Below are positions 20,198-21,753 of a stretch of DNA of 21,753 nucleotides, in pieces. This DNA is from Thermomucor indicae-seudaticae. Lineage: Eukaryota; Mucoromycota; Mucoromycetes; Mucorales; Lichtheimiaceae. The position numbers and the translations under genes are program-made. Below the pieces are notes generated by a model. It was not told where the DNA came from and did not search any database. It saw nothing but the letters and a program-made list of their open reading frames with translations. Every line of letters starts with the position of its first letter. Position 1 is the stretch's first letter. The DNA lies in assembly GCA_000787465.1 (NCBI GenBank), contig JSYX01000480.1:1-21753 (forward strand). Direction: 5' to 3'.

Positions 20198-21508
20198 TTA
20201 ATCAATGATACGGAGGTCTTGCTTTCGATCTTTTGCATAGACATCCTTGTACTTGTGATAGATCTCTTCCAGTCCCTTTATGTATTCATTCTGTAGGGCA
20301 ACCAATTGCTCGTGGGTTGGTTCAGTTTGGCCCTTTTCCAATGGTGGCACACGAATGGGTTTGCCCACTTTGATGATATTAATTAACAAAGGACGAGGAA
20401 AGGAAGAAAGGAAGATCACTTACCGACTGTCACGATAGGATGTCTAAAGGGAATGATGCCCACGTCATCTAATTGAATTTAAGCAATTGTGTATCAAACA
20501 AGAAAGAGAGAGGTGTGGCTTACAGTTAAAGATGCCTCTGGCATGAAAAAGAGGCAGAGTGAATCCAAGCAAAGCTTGCATCTTCTTTTGTAATTTCCAG
20601 AGCGTCGATCCTTTTTCATTATCCACCTGATCATAGAGATCGTTTTCGCCGAATGAAAAGACTGGGACCAGCGAAGCATTGTGCTTGATCGCGAGCCGGA
20701 TAAAGCCCAGACGTCGCCTGAGGGTCAGATCCGCCGTGCCTGGCCGAGCACTCAGGGATTCCGCAGCTCCACCAATCACAATCACAATCGAGCGGCCAGG
20801 GCCCGACGACAGGATGGCCTCGCATGATCTCCTGGACACAGACGCGATGCCCAGCGACAAAATAAGATCGCGATAGATCGGCAATCGAAAGTTGCTATAT
20901 ACACAGGTACTTTAGCACAAAAGCGAGAGAGAGAGAGATATTGGCCACACTTTTATTTATTGCTTACCTGTTCAATGTAAGCAGTGAAGGTACGATACCC
21001 GGAAACTGCTCCGAGAAACCGGTTGCTTCCGTGGCAAAGTTGGCAAAAGCACCCATCGATATAATGCCATGGGGATGATAACCAAATACATAATTGCCCT
21101 TTGGATCCAGGTCATGTTCCTATTGTTTGCCAGAGTTAAGAGCGCGCGCGCGCGCCTGCCTTGTGCGAAGTGTATTTTTACCTTGATGAGCTTGACTGGA
21201 AAATAATCGACAAAATAGCGCCAAATGACCCAACGTCTTGGCCAGTCGAACCGTCGGCCACCTGACTCGGGTGCCTTGTCGAAATACAAGAACGTGACGT
21301 ACGCAATCAGCACCGGCCATAGGAATGGCATCGTGAACAGGTATGCAAACAATAAAAGACAGATAAAGAGCAAGAAGATCCAAGTCGAGACGGCGAGCAT
21401 CTGTAGCCGACGTTCAAGCGGGATGCCACGCAAGGGTGCCCAACGGACATGGCGAAATGGATGTCCACCATTGACAACTTTTTTCTGGACGTCCTTCTTT
21501 TGCTGCAT
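20198..21508 (-). CDS. DGAT2: Type 2 diacylglycerol O-acyltransferase
   Basis: Predicted 354 aa, five exons: 21508-21182, 21119-20968, 20894-20524, 20468-20424, 20367-20198 (1065 nt, in frame). It carries out the last step of triacylglycerol synthesis (acyl-CoA plus diacylglycerol) at the ER and lipid droplet. Two adjacent hydrophobic spans (about 41-60 and 63-79) form the membrane hairpin. Family marks follow in order: YFP (102-104), the catalytic HPHG (124-127) inside VFGYHPHGIISMGAF, GGAAESL, the R-x-G-F block (RRRLGFIRLAIKHNASLVPV) and FNYDVGIIPFRHPI in the C-terminal third. The start is the ATG at 21508 (MQQKKDVQKK); the frame runs upstream only via a TTG. Monoacylglycerol or wax acyltransferases of the same family cannot be excluded. 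Intron 1 holds a (GC)7 run and intron 2 a (GA)7 run. Confidence 0.95.
20925..20938. repeat. (GA)7 dinucleotide repeat in DGAT2 intron 2
   Basis: Seven GA units on the plus strand, CT on the coding strand, within the 73-nt intron 20967-20895, upstream of the TATATAG acceptor. Confidence 0.85.
21142..21155. repeat. (GC)7 dinucleotide repeat in DGAT2 intron 1
   Basis: Seven GC units in the middle of a 62-nt intron (21181-21120). Alternating GC of this length can adopt Z-DNA and stands out in an otherwise AT-rich intron set. Confidence 0.9.
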
Positions 21509-21753
21509 TTTCCATAAAACCTTCTCCTCCTTTTGTTCTCGTCGTGTAAGCAAGCAAGAGATAGAGAGAGAGAAAGCAAAGACGAGAACGAGTGGATAAA
21601 ATATACTAAATTGTCAAGAAAAGCTTGGGTAACTTTAAATTTTCACATGCATTAAATTGGCAACAATGCCAATGGCCAACTGTTGTTGTCTTGTGGTGAA
21701 TTACTCTCCATACTGGATGTTGAAGAAATACCGCGTCATCGAAATTCCTTTTT
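21509..21753. other. DGAT2 upstream region, right edge of window
   Basis: The 245 bp upstream of the acyltransferase ATG carries a GA-rich tract at about 21558-21578 (CT-rich on the coding strand), similar to the leaders of the mannosidase and membrane-protein genes. No TATA box at the usual distance is evident. No further gene is visible. Confidence 0.4.

Noticed and set aside
1..21753. A biosynthetic, defence or mobile gene cluster around the P450, or a CRISPR array
   Set aside because: The P450 neighbours are unrelated housekeeping genes, no synthase, transporter or regulator is present, and there are no regularly spaced repeats. The genome is eukaryotic.

Overview
This window looks like a piece of nuclear genome from an early-diverging filamentous fungus, most likely Mucoromycota (Mucorales-like). 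The evidence is dense short GT-AG introns (mostly 44-80 nt), pyrimidine-rich leaders, a decayed Tc1/mariner-type transposase of a kind I associate with Mucorales, and protein families typical of such genomes. I rebuilt nine protein genes by hand. In each, the exon lengths sum to a whole number of codons and the splice phases agree, so I trust the models more than any single ORF. Species assignment is inference.

Layout, left to right. 1-890: no recognisable gene. 891-2420 (-): polytopic membrane protein, UPF0658 Golgi type. 2421-3571: long non-coding gap. 3572-5640 (-): complete cytochrome P450, 9 exons. 5641-6466: P450 upstream region with a TATA box. 6467-6906 (-): small orphan protein. 7165-8215 (-): mitochondrial ribosomal protein uS2m. 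8331-8700 (-): broken DDE transposase relic inside the divergent promoter region. 9232-9920 (+): ribosomal protein eL15, the only plus-strand gene. 10023-11157 (-): ubiquitin-like/WLM zinc protease. 11381-16312 (-): GH38 alpha-mannosidase, 29 exons. 16900-19686 (-): class II histone deacetylase with an N-terminal Tudor/chromo-barrel-like module. 20198-21508 (-): type 2 diacylglycerol acyltransferase.

The genes do not form a pathway. They are ordinary housekeeping genes (translation in cytosol and mitochondrion, glycan turnover, chromatin, lipid storage, DNA-protein crosslink or SUMO/ubiquitin proteolysis, one oxidative enzyme) in a compact, mostly tandem arrangement. I see no sign of a biosynthetic, defence or mobile gene cluster.

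The unusual content lies in gene architecture. The mannosidase gene carries five GC-AG introns, all with the donor GCAAGT, while the other eight genes show none. Several micro-exons (9, 14, 14, 16, 25 nt) sit at catalytic or membrane-core positions, including a 9-nt exon that carries the zinc-binding Asp-Ile-His of the deacetylase. The deacetylase combines an animal class IIa-like structural zinc site with a catalytic tyrosine and a Tudor-like reader domain.
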